NCBI RefSeq assembly: GCF_002729955.1
Contig: NZ_PBYA01000012.1
Coordinates: 62,001-126,000 of the forward strand
Reading direction: 5' to 3'
Source of the DNA: Salinisphaera sp.
GTDB lineage: Bacteria; Pseudomonadota; Gammaproteobacteria; Nevskiales; Salinisphaeraceae
Length of the DNA: 64,000 nt
Shown here: in pieces, positions 52,030-59,775 of the stretch
Position numbering within the stretch: the stretch's first letter is position 1
Layout of the letters: every line of letters begins with the position of its first letter
Program-made: the position numbers and the translations under genes
Notes under the pieces: generated by a model
What the model saw: the letters and a program-made list of their open reading frames with translations, nothing else
Databases searched by the model: none
Told to the model about the DNA's origin: nothing

Positions 52030-52939
52030 AATCGGCGGGGCGCCGCCAAGTGCAATCCAGCGCCTGATCGCCGCCACGCTGCGCGCCCTGCTGAAACCCT
52101 TGCTGATGCCCGCGTTCACGGTGCGCGCGCCGCTGAGCCTGCAACGACGCTGGCTGAAAGCGGTATCCAGTATCACGCTGCCAGCACGAGGCGTGGTGCG
52201 CTTCAACGCCCACATCGAGTCGGTGCCCGTGGAATGGGTCGGCGATGGCCAGGCGCTGACGCTGCTGTATCTGCATGGCGGCGGGTACGTCAGCGGCTCG
52301 CCCGGCACCCACCGGGCGCTGACCACCCATCTGGCCAAACGCCTGAACGCCACCGTGGCGGTGCCGGGCTATCGGCTGGCGCCGGAACATCCCTTTCCGG
52401 CCGCGTTGGACGACGCGGTCGCGGTGTATCGCGGCTTGGTGGCGCAGGGCCACGATCTGCGCCGGCTGGCCATTGCGGGCGATTCTGCCGGCGCGGGCCT
52501 GGCGCTGGCGCTGCTGCGACGTCTGCGCGATGACGCCACGCTGCCGGCCCCGGCGGCCGGGGTGCTGCTCTCGCCCTGGCTCGACCTGAGCCTCGAACAC
52601 ACGCCGCACCGTATGCCGGGCGAGGTAATGCTCAATTGGAAATGGCTCGATGCCGCTGCCCTGAGCTATGCCGGCGATGACCGAGCGCGCCCGCAAGTCT
52701 CCCCGCTGCGGGGCGATCTCAACGGTCTGCCGCCGCTGCTGATTCAGTGCGGCAGCGACGAAATTCTGCGCGGCGACAGCGACCGCCTGGCCGCCGTCCT
52801 GGCCGACAGCGACACCCGTGCCCGCTACCAGCTATATCCGCAGCGCTGGCACGTCTTTCAGTTGCACGCCGGCGTACTCGAGGATGCCGATTGGGCCATC
52901 GACGCCATCGCCGACTTCCTTGCCCACGAACAAAACTAA
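52013..52939 (+). CDS. HSL-family esterase of the ketone operon
   Basis: A 308-residue alpha/beta hydrolase. The oxyanion hole is LYLHGGGYVSG, the nucleophile elbow IAGDSAGAGL, and the C-terminal His is in QRWHVFQLHAG. Its start overlaps the end of the monooxygenase by 17 bases, showing tight coupling. The obvious role is to split the ester made by the Baeyer-Villiger enzyme. The substrate ketone is unknown. Confidence 0.9.
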   Translation: MSCPREIGGAPPSAIQRLIAATLRALLKPLLMPAFTVRAPLSLQRRWLKAVSSITLPARGVVRFNAHIESVPVEWVGDGQALTLLYLHGGGYVSGSPGTHRALTTHLAKRLNATVAVPGYRLAPEHPFPAALDDAVAVYRGLVAQGHDLRRLAIAGDSAGAGLALALLRRLRDDATLPAPAAGVLLSPWLDLSLEHTPHRMPGEVMLNWKWLDAAALSYAGDDRARPQVSPLRGDLNGLPPLLIQCGSDEILRGDSDRLAAVLADSDTRARYQLYPQRWHVFQLHAGVLEDADWAIDAIADFLAHEQN

Positions 52940-52958
52940 ACGAACCCCGGGAGAAACC

Positions 52959-53717
52959 ATGAAACGTATCCTGATCACCGGTGCCGCCAGCGGCATCGGG
53001 CTGGCCACCGCGCACCGCTTCCATGCCCGCGGCTGGTACGTGGGGTTGCTGGACATCGACGCTGACGGCCTGGAAACAGTCTGCGCTGCGCTGGGCGAAC
53101 GGATTTGGTGCCGGGCCCTGGACGTACGCGACGCACACGCCTGCCAGGCCGCCGCCGACGAGTTCGCTTCCCAGCAGGGCGGTATCGACGTGCTGTTCAA
53201 CAGCGCCGGCGTGCTGCGCATGGGCCCGCTAGAAGAAATCCCCGAGGCCGACCACGCCCTGATGCTCGACATCAACGTACGCGGCTTGTTGAACATGTGC
53301 CGGGCCGCGCTGGCACATCTGAAGCAAGCGCCGAACGGGCGCGTGCTCAACATGAGCTCGGCCTCCGCGCTCTACGGCGTGCCGGATATGGCGGTCTACT
53401 CGGCCTCCAAATTCGCGGTGCGCGGCCTCACCGAAGCGCTCAACCTGGAATGGCAGCGCCACGGCGTCACCGTGCAGGATCTGATGCCCCCCTTCGTGGA
53501 CACCCGCATGGTGCGCGGCCAGCAATGGCAGGCGCCCGTGGTCAAACGCATGGGTGTGAAGCTCAGCGCCGACGACATCGCCGAGGCGGCCGAGAAAGCC
53601 CTGCAGGGACATCGCGTCCACACGCCGGTCGGGCTGTCGTTTCGGCTTACCGTGCTGATGGAAAAACTCACGCCGCGCAGCTTCACCCGGGAAGTGATGC
53701 GGCTATTGAGCCGCTAA
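52959..53717 (+). CDS. SDR-family oxidoreductase of the ketone operon
   Basis: A 252-residue SDR. The cofactor motif is ITGAASGIGLATAH, FNSAGVLRMG stands for NNAG, the catalytic Ser is in NMSSASALYG and Tyr-Lys in VYSASKFAVRG. A GGGAGA ribosome-binding site precedes the ATG, 19 bases after the esterase stop. It probably oxidises an alcohol to the ketone or handles a product of the pathway. Confidence 0.9.
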   Translation: MKRILITGAASGIGLATAHRFHARGWYVGLLDIDADGLETVCAALGERIWCRALDVRDAHACQAAADEFASQQGGIDVLFNSAGVLRMGPLEEIPEADHALMLDINVRGLLNMCRAALAHLKQAPNGRVLNMSSASALYGVPDMAVYSASKFAVRGLTEALNLEWQRHGVTVQDLMPPFVDTRMVRGQQWQAPVVKRMGVKLSADDIAEAAEKALQGHRVHTPVGLSFRLTVLMEKLTPRSFTREVMRLLSR

Positions 53718-53885
53718 GCCGCGGGCGATGCGGGGCGCACGGCCACGGGCGCGGCGGTTTAAACGCCGAACTGTTCGCTCAACGCGCTGCTGAATCCCAA
53801 CGAGCATAGATCGGATCGGGCGAACTAGAGTGGCGGTGGGGTGGGCTGCGTATACGTTCTCCCAGAGCTACTACTTGCGATTCAT

Positions 53886-54218
53886 ATGTCACACGCGGCA
53901 TACGCGCTTCTGGCGGCGATGATACTGGCCTGCCTTTGTCTGCAAATCGCGATTACGTTTCTTGTTCTGAACGTCACTGAGCCCGCTGGACGACGCGTGG
54001 CACAGGTCGCCGTGGTGTGGTTTGTACCCGTTCTAGGCGCTTTGTTTGTCGGCTACTTCAAAGCCAACGAGTACGATCTCCGCAATCGGCGGCCGTCGAT
54101 TCTGCTAGTGCCGATGCTGTGGCTCGCCGGCGGGCCAAAACCGCCTACGGGTTCCAACGATCCGCTTGCCTGTACGAGCGCGGACCCGGCTAGCGACCAT
54201 ATCTCGGGCGCGCAATAG
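53886..54218 (+). CDS. PLDc_N-like two-helix membrane protein
   Basis: A 110-residue protein with two membrane helices (AAYALLAAMILACLCLQIAITFLVL and VAVVWFVPVLGALFVGYF) spaced as in the N-terminal domain of cardiolipin synthases (PLDc_N), followed by a polar tail. It has no phospholipase HKD motif. A GTG at 53841 is an alternative start; neither has a good ribosome-binding site. Function is unknown. Confidence 0.6.
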   Translation: MSHAAYALLAAMILACLCLQIAITFLVLNVTEPAGRRVAQVAVVWFVPVLGALFVGYFKANEYDLRNRRPSILLVPMLWLAGGPKPPTGSNDPLACTSADPASDHISGAQ

Positions 54219-54360
54219 ACACGGGGTATCTGATCGAGGTTAGGATGTAGGCGGCCCGAGCTCGCTACGCGAGCGCCAGAACGCAACAAGGCGATAGCCG
54301 CCCCATGGCGTAGCGTCGGCTGATGTCTACCGAGAAATGGAGCTGTTCGGTGCAAAGGCT

Positions 54361-55128
54361 ATGAATCGGCGATTTCTTCTCGAGCGGGCAGCCTGGTTGC
54401 TCGGCTTTGCGGCCATTCTCATAGGCTCTCCGGGTTGCGTATTCCATCTCGGCAGCGAACCTGTCGCGCCCGCCGTCGCCGATCTGCCGCTCGTGGTTCA
54501 CCCGCGATAACCGCATGCTGGCCCGAACACCGTGGCAACCGACACCCTGGTCGTCATGCTTTCCGGCGATGGCGGTTGGGCAGCGCTCGATAAAGCCGTG
54601 GGCCAATCGCTGGTCCAGGCGGGGTATGGGGTGGTCGGTTGGGATTCGCTGCGCTATTACTGGCGGGCCCGCAAGCCCGGCCAAGCCGCCGCCGATCTAG
54701 ATCGCGTCATTGAGACGTATCGCAAACGCTGGCGGCTGCGCCATGTCGCCCTCATGGGCTACTCCCGCGGCACCGATGTGATGCCATTTCTCTATAACCG
54801 GCTGCCGGCAGATACTCAAAAACAGGTCAGCGCTATCGTATTGCTGGGCCTGGCCAGCCACATCACGTTCGAGTATCACCCGCTCTCGTTGTTCGGCCTG
54901 GGCCCGCAAGGCCAAGCGGTATTACCCGAGGCCCGACGCCTGCCGGCCGATCGCACGACATGCATCTACGGCGTAGACGACCCGGAGGCGATATGCGAAG
55001 AACTTCAAGCCGCAGGTCTGAACGTCATCGCATTGCCCGGCGGGCATCACTTCAATCATGAATACGAGCGACTTGCTGCCCGCTTGCAGCAGCGAATTGC
55101 TGCTACCGGACAGCCTGACGATGGTTAA
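54361..55128 (+). pseudogene. VirJ/AcvB-like lipoprotein gene split by an in-frame stop
   Basis: The ATG at 54361 opens a lipoprotein signal (LLGFAAILIGSPGC) and 49 codons that end at a TAA (54508-54510). The same frame reopens directly and encodes DTLVVMLSGDGGWAALD and ALMGYSRGTDVMPFLYNRL, the VirJ fold with the G-x-S-x-G elbow, to 55128. With the stop removed the order is signal, linker, VirJ domain, a normal gene. A GTG at 54532 could restart translation but would leave the product without a secretion signal. VirJ-like proteins are periplasmic and linked to membrane-lipid hydrolysis and type IV secretion. Confidence 0.75.
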
Positions 55129-55514
55129 GGGTGTGGTGTAGTCGTGCGGTGGGGCAGACGGCGCTCGATATGATCTTTCCGCTTGAGCATCGCGCGCCGC
55201 TGGATCATGGCTGCTGGGGCTGTATGCGGCCAGCAGCAAAAGTCGAGATAAATATACTGTCTCCGGAGCTCCGAAGAGCGGTTGGAGCAGGTTGGCTGCG
55301 GAGCTTGAACGCCCCAGGCAGGATCCACGATAGAAGCCCTAAACCTGGGCTCGCGCGCGGGATCGGGCGTATAGTGAAGCAGGGCGGAAGATTTGAGTAT
55401 ACTGTCCCCGGATCGCGCCCGGATCGCGCGCGCTCATTATGTCTGGGACGCCTCTTACTGTACCCGGTTTCGCGGTTTCGTTTCCGGTCACCCGATCCCG
55501 CAAAGCGCCGACGA
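55129..55514. repeat. Intergenic region with repeated TATACTGTCYCCGG motifs
   Basis: No gene is supported in 386 bases. TATACTGTCTCCGG (55253-55266) and TATACTGTCCCCGG (55398-55411) are direct repeats 145 bases apart, with a weaker TTACTGTACCCGG at 55455-55467. The stretch marks the left border of the AT-rich insert and looks like the remains of a small mobile or REP-type element. Confidence 0.5.
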
Positions 55515-57560
55515 TTAGATTTGATCGGGAAGTTTAGATAAGTGACGCATCACCCAACCGTAAGCGTTATTAAACTCGTCAATTTCTTCAGGCGAAACCG
55601 GTTTGGTATGCGCATCCACTCGCCGCGCCGTGTTTATTGTATCCATATTCATGGTAAACCATTTCTTCTTATTTTCAAAAAGCGCAGAAAAGACGTTCCA
55701 GTTATATAAAATTATTTCGCGCAAGTCGAGAAAGTAGAGCTCATTCATTACTTTTTGAGGCGTTGTCCCGACAAATAACGCCGCTGGGTCTGGCCGATCT
55801 GACCTTTTCTTAAGTCCGTCCGAAAGAGCCTTAGATATCGTTTTGTTATCCCAGTTATAATGGACCCCGAAGTAAAAAATTATAGTTCTTCGAAGCTTGG
55901 TCTCGACCTCAACACGTTTTTCAAAAAGAAGAGCTAAAGTAGCTTTGTCTGGAACTTCTGGCAGTAGCTCTGGAGGCATGTCTGAACGCATAAAAGGCGT
56001 GATTTCTTTTTGGTACCCTTCTCCATGTGAATTAAGAAACTCTTTGACGTCACCTATTGCGAATTCAGCGCTATTCTCAAGTTTTAGAATTCCATAGCGA
56101 GCAAACTTTATAAGCTTTTCTTCGCTTTGCTCCACATAATCTTTAACAAAATCTTTATCGCCCTCAGCTAGTATCTGCAGAAGTTGGTATTCCTCCGGGT
56201 ACCACCAGACTAGAGAAAGCAGTATGTCCCTAATCGGCTGAGATAGCCTCGCTGAAATCTGATTTCTTATAGCCTCGAAATCCTCGATCTCTATAAAAAT
56301 CGCTTTTTCGGGATCGGCGGTGTATTTTGTTCGCCACAGCTCGCTGCATGCGATTCGAATTAGGTACGGATGTCCTCCAAATGTATCGGTAAGGTAGTCG
56401 TAAACCTTTTCATCGAACTTGACGCCGGCATATTTACCTAATGTTCGAACCATCTGGCGAACGCTGCTGCGTTCGAATGGCTCTAGATAGATCGCTGGGG
56501 CGATTTGAAATATCGGGTTAGTAATTGAGTTAAATGTAGGAGTTTCGAGTGCCGCGGGGTTAACCCCAGCAATAATAAAAACAAGTTGCCCTTTTGATTC
56601 CTGATGTGCCGCGCGAATGGTTTGCCAGAATGGTAAGAAATCCGAATCCCAATGCTGACCAAGTGCGCCGCTAATCGTTGGGGTTATGTACTCAACTTCG
56701 TCCAAGAGGATTGCTATGCGCGTTAGACTCCCTGATGCGATCAGAGTCTGTATATCCGATGAAAAGCGCGTGCTGGCATTATTCGAGTCATATTCAAGCG
56801 TCAGATCCGCGTTGCGTTTGAAATGGAATTTCAATCTTTTCTTCAAACGCTCCGCGATATTTTCGAGTACTTGCCACCATCTTCCCGAATGTATGCCTGG
56901 GCTATGGCAATCAATGTACTCAGTAAGGGTATTGTAGTTGTCTACCCGGCGTTCGAATGCCCGTAATACCGAAGTCTTGCCGGTTTTGCGAAGTCCAAAA
57001 AGTCCGGAGTTCTGGGCGCTTGTTGTTGATCTAATGACTAGTTCTTGAACTAGCTGCTCCCGGCCGAAGAAATATCTATCCGATGTGATCGGAGAGGACA
57101 TGCCGAAAAGATCGATTTGGCCAAAATGCTCAGCTATCCGCGATCGGACGAAAAGCGTTCCCCGGGAACTGCTATCGAGCTCTGCGGCGCTAAACGGAAC
57201 GATTACCCGATCCGGATCGGTCGCTACTAGGTTTTCTGCGTCAGCTTGGTCGCCGGCGTGTACCAACAAATAGAGTACTCGGTCTAGGCGATGTTTAAAG
57301 TCGGGATTACGGCTAATATTTTCTATCGCGGTTAATACTCTGGCGTCTGTTTTTGCATGTGCGGAAAAAATTACTAGTATTTCCTGAGCTAGTCCGAACC
57401 GCTCACGCGTATGTTTTTTAGGCGCAGCGATCCAAAAAGCTTTTTCGCCTTGAGTTTTTCCGAAGGTGATATCGAACGCTTCGTCGAGGCGCGCGGCGAG
57501 TTTCGCTTCGTCCGGCCTGTCGGAAAAGTAACTTCTGAATGCTTGGTCGTTAATAGCCAT
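55515..57560 (-). CDS. AAA/STAND ATPase with C-terminal HEPN-like domain
   Basis: A 681-residue soluble protein in three parts. Residues 1-155 are an alpha/beta domain of unknown type (FWIAAPKKHTRERFGLAQEI, DRVLYLLVHAGDQADA). About 160-420 is an ATPase with P-loop GLRKTGKTS at 189-197 and Walker B IAILLDEVE at 282-290, preceded by FFGRE as in STAND/ORC-like ATPases. The last 130 residues are helical with RRVDAH (R646 to H651), the Rx4H motif of HEPN RNases, placed as in Swt1-like HEPN domains. Codon use and base composition are much more AT-rich than neighbours, so it is imported. A defence function is inferred. The ATG at 57560 is preferred over a TTG at 57566. Confidence 0.72.
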   Translation of the reverse strand: MAINDQAFRSYFSDRPDEAKLAARLDEAFDITFGKTQGEKAFWIAAPKKHTRERFGLAQEILVIFSAHAKTDARVLTAIENISRNPDFKHRLDRVLYLLVHAGDQADAENLVATDPDRVIVPFSAAELDSSSRGTLFVRSRIAEHFGQIDLFGMSSPITSDRYFFGREQLVQELVIRSTTSAQNSGLFGLRKTGKTSVLRAFERRVDNYNTLTEYIDCHSPGIHSGRWWQVLENIAERLKKRLKFHFKRNADLTLEYDSNNASTRFSSDIQTLIASGSLTRIAILLDEVEYITPTISGALGQHWDSDFLPFWQTIRAAHQESKGQLVFIIAGVNPAALETPTFNSITNPIFQIAPAIYLEPFERSSVRQMVRTLGKYAGVKFDEKVYDYLTDTFGGHPYLIRIACSELWRTKYTADPEKAIFIEIEDFEAIRNQISARLSQPIRDILLSLVWWYPEEYQLLQILAEGDKDFVKDYVEQSEEKLIKFARYGILKLENSAEFAIGDVKEFLNSHGEGYQKEITPFMRSDMPPELLPEVPDKATLALLFEKRVEVETKLRRTIIFYFGVHYNWDNKTISKALSDGLKKRSDRPDPAALFVGTTPQKVMNELYFLDLREIILYNWNVFSALFENKKKWFTMNMDTINTARRVDAHTKPVSPEEIDEFNNAYGWVMRHLSKLPDQI

Positions 57561-57595
57561 GTGCAAGCTTCGCTAGTTTGTGAGTCGATGCGGGG

Positions 57596-57928
57596 CTAAT
57601 TGGGGTCAGGTCTTGCGTCGTGCGCCGATGCAATGCTACCCGCTTCAGTAAGCGCCCCAAGTACCGCATCGGGCCGACGATTTAACACGTTGAGCAAAAC
57701 TCTAGCTGGCCCATGCGGCTGTCTATCGCCGCGCTCCCAATGCCGCAACGTCCCGAGACTGATACCGAAAGAAGCGGCAAACTGACGCTGGGTCATACCA
57801 ACCTTAACGCGCACAGCTTTAACGTCTGTAGCCGACATCTCGTGTACGACAACGTCATTTGGCTTATTCGCTTGATGCGCGATCGCCTGTTCAAGACCGG
57901 CCTTGATACTTTCAAACGCGTCGCTCAT
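57596..57928 (-). CDS. HigA/NadS-type antitoxin (HTH)
   Basis: A 110-residue protein. The helix-turn-helix is VKAVRVKVGMTQRQFAASFGISLGTLRHWERGDRQPHG, the classic antitoxin XRE type of the NadS/HigA2 group. It follows the toxin gene by 2 bases, on the same strand. It should neutralise the toxin and repress the pair. Confidence 0.88.
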   Translation of the reverse strand: MSDAFESIKAGLEQAIAHQANKPNDVVVHEMSATDVKAVRVKVGMTQRQFAASFGISLGTLRHWERGDRQPHGPARVLLNVLNRRPDAVLGALTEAGSIASAHDARPDPN

Positions 57929-57930
57929 GT

Positions 57931-58263
57931 CTAGACTCCTGCTGTCTTGGTGAGCAGTGCGACAAGCTGAGCAAGTGCGTTGCGTTCAGCTTGAGAGATA
58001 TTGGTCTTTTCGTTCTTGCCGAAAATCGTAAGCAGATAAAGGGGTATGCGTTCGTCGTGAAAGTAGTAGACGACACGAACGCCACCGCTTTTGCCGGATC
58101 CGTCGGGAGCCCATCGAAGCTTTCGTATGCCGCCGGTGCCTCGCATGAGGTCGCCGGCTTTTGGATGTTCTGCCAGATACGCGATTAGCGCTTGGTAGTC
58201 AGCATCACCGATCAACTTGCGAATCTTGCGCGAGAACTCCGGCGTCTCGGCTACGGTCTGCAT
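57931..58263 (-). CDS. RelE/HigB-type toxin
   Basis: A 110-residue protein of the RelE/ParE fold: FSRKIRKLIGDADYQALIAYL, then GIRKLRWAPDGSGKSGGVRVVYYF, ERIPLYLLTIFGKNEKTN and the final helix. These toxins cut mRNA on the ribosome. The toxin-first order is that of HigBA. The ATG at 58263 is chosen over an upstream TTG. Upstream sequence is degraded helicase remnant. Confidence 0.88.
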   Translation of the reverse strand: MQTVAETPEFSRKIRKLIGDADYQALIAYLAEHPKAGDLMRGTGGIRKLRWAPDGSGKSGGVRVVYYFHDERIPLYLLTIFGKNEKTNISQAERNALAQLVALLTKTAGV

Positions 58264-58285
58264 ACGAGGATGGTACGCCAATGGA

Positions 58286-58750
58286 TTACTTTTCGCCAGG
58301 TTGAGCGATGCGCTCTGCTAACCCCGATACTCTCAAGACGCGACGAGTAACGGTTTGCTCAAGCGCGTTTCGCTGCGAGTAAATCGACAACTGCTCCCGT
58401 CCCCTCGTTAACCCCGTATAAAACAACTCCCGAGTCAAAACCGGTAACACGAGCGTCACGGAATCAAACTCCGAACCGTGGCTCTTGTGGATCGTCATTG
58501 CATACACGCAATCGTGTGCGGGCAGCGCGCTTGGCAGGAACCCACGCAGGGCGTTATCCCCCTCGAACCAGACTCTAAGTTGCCCGTCTTGGTTTTTAAG
58601 CGCAATACCAACGTCGCCGCTATAAAGCCCGGTTTTGTAGCCATTTGGGCTAATCACAACGCACCGGCTGTGCTGATACGCCGTATTCCGATGGATGTGA
58701 AGACGCCCGGCCTGACAAGAGATTTGCTCGTTCGCGCCTTGATGATTGGG
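58286..58750 (-). pseudogene. RecD-like helicase C-terminal fragment
   Basis: The frame 58286-58657 reads GLYSGDVGIAL, VWFEGDN, YAMTIHKSHGSEFDSVTLVLP and ELFYTGLTRGREQLSIY, the UvrD_C_2 helicase motifs of RecD/RecD2. The same frame continues back to about 58750 with ANEQISCQAGRLHIH, consistent with the helicase, and then loses similarity. There is no N-terminal part and no start codon for a full protein. It is a truncated remnant, likely left by the event that brought in the insert. Confidence 0.72.
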
Positions 58751-58836
58751 TGCGTATGGCGGGCTCGATCAAGCCAGTGGACTTGCTGTTACGCGTGCGA
58801 TGTTCTGTGAAAGCGGGCGGGTCAGGCGGGCCGGGC

Positions 58837-59775
58837 TTATTGCGGCGGACGGGGGTGTGGATACTGTGCGACGGTCGGGTTTCGTCCGCTGCGGCTGCGG
58901 ATTCGATGGGCGCGCTGCAGCAGGGCGTCAAGCAACATATGCGGGACGGTGAGCGCGGCCAGGCCGATGAACACGGCGCATAGCAGGGCGTCATCTGGCG
59001 AAATGCCGAGGCAGGCGGTCAGCAATATGGCCGCGAGTGCGCCGGCCGCAATTACCGCTAGCGACGACAGCAGTGCTTCGCCTAGAGCCCGTGTTCGTGC
59101 ATGGCAGAGCCCGGCAAGCACGCAATGGGTCTGGCGCAGGGCGTGCAGGGCACCGTAGTAGACGGCGAAGAAGGCGAGGGGTGGTAGGGTCAGGGCTAGC
59201 AGCCAGAGCAGGGCGAGTTCGAGGCTGGCGCGATCGCGGTGGTGCAGGCAGCGCTTGGCGAACAGGGCCAGCCCGGCGACGCCCGCGAGCGCGGCGGCGG
59301 CGACGATGAGGCTGACGTCGGCGCCGGCGGTAATCTGATTGAGTATTTCGGTGACGCGGTCGGAATGGCAGAGCGTGGGCGCGCCGATGGTTGTAAGGCC
59401 GCCGGCCCAGGCGGCCAGGCGGTCGTCGAAGCGCCAGTCGCCGGCGAAGTGCCAGGCGGAATACATCAGAAAGCCGGCCAGCGCGAACCGCGGTTGCCAC
59501 CACCAGAGGGCGATGCAGGCGGCGACCAGGCCGAGGTAGACCACGAAGAAAACGGCCAGCGGGCCGCGCCGGGTCAAGCCGAGCTCGATACGGGCCCGTG
59601 GCAGGTCCAGGGCGCCGTGGGGCATGCCGAACAATACGGCGATGGCAAGTGCGGTCAGGATGGGCACGGAGCTGTCGCCGCCCGAGCCCGTGAGCCACAG
59701 GGCGACGCCCAGTACCGCGGCGGTGGCGACCGCGAACACTGCGGTATGGCGTTTGAGTGCTACCGGCGGCTTCAT
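58837..59775 (-). CDS. blh: Brp/Blh-type beta-carotene 15,15'-dioxygenase
   Basis: A 312-residue membrane protein that cuts beta-carotene into two molecules of retinal. FGMPHGALDLP, YSAWHFAGDWRF, GALHALRQTH and LTVPHMLLD supply the iron-binding His residues. About seven helices are expected. Its ATG overlaps the crtY stop (ATGA at 59772-59775). It is the last gene of the carotenoid operon. Confidence 0.9.
   Translation of the reverse strand: MKPPVALKRHTAVFAVATAAVLGVALWLTGSGGDSSVPILTALAIAVLFGMPHGALDLPRARIELGLTRRGPLAVFFVVYLGLVAACIALWWWQPRFALAGFLMYSAWHFAGDWRFDDRLAAWAGGLTTIGAPTLCHSDRVTEILNQITAGADVSLIVAAAALAGVAGLALFAKRCLHHRDRASLELALLWLLALTLPPLAFFAVYYGALHALRQTHCVLAGLCHARTRALGEALLSSLAVIAAGALAAILLTACLGISPDDALLCAVFIGLAALTVPHMLLDALLQRAHRIRSRSGRNPTVAQYPHPRPPQ

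Noticed and set aside
55131-55541. A 136-residue plus-strand open frame at the insert border
   Set aside because: It crosses the repeated motifs, has no domain and overlaps the end of the ATPase gene; likely non-coding repeat sequence.
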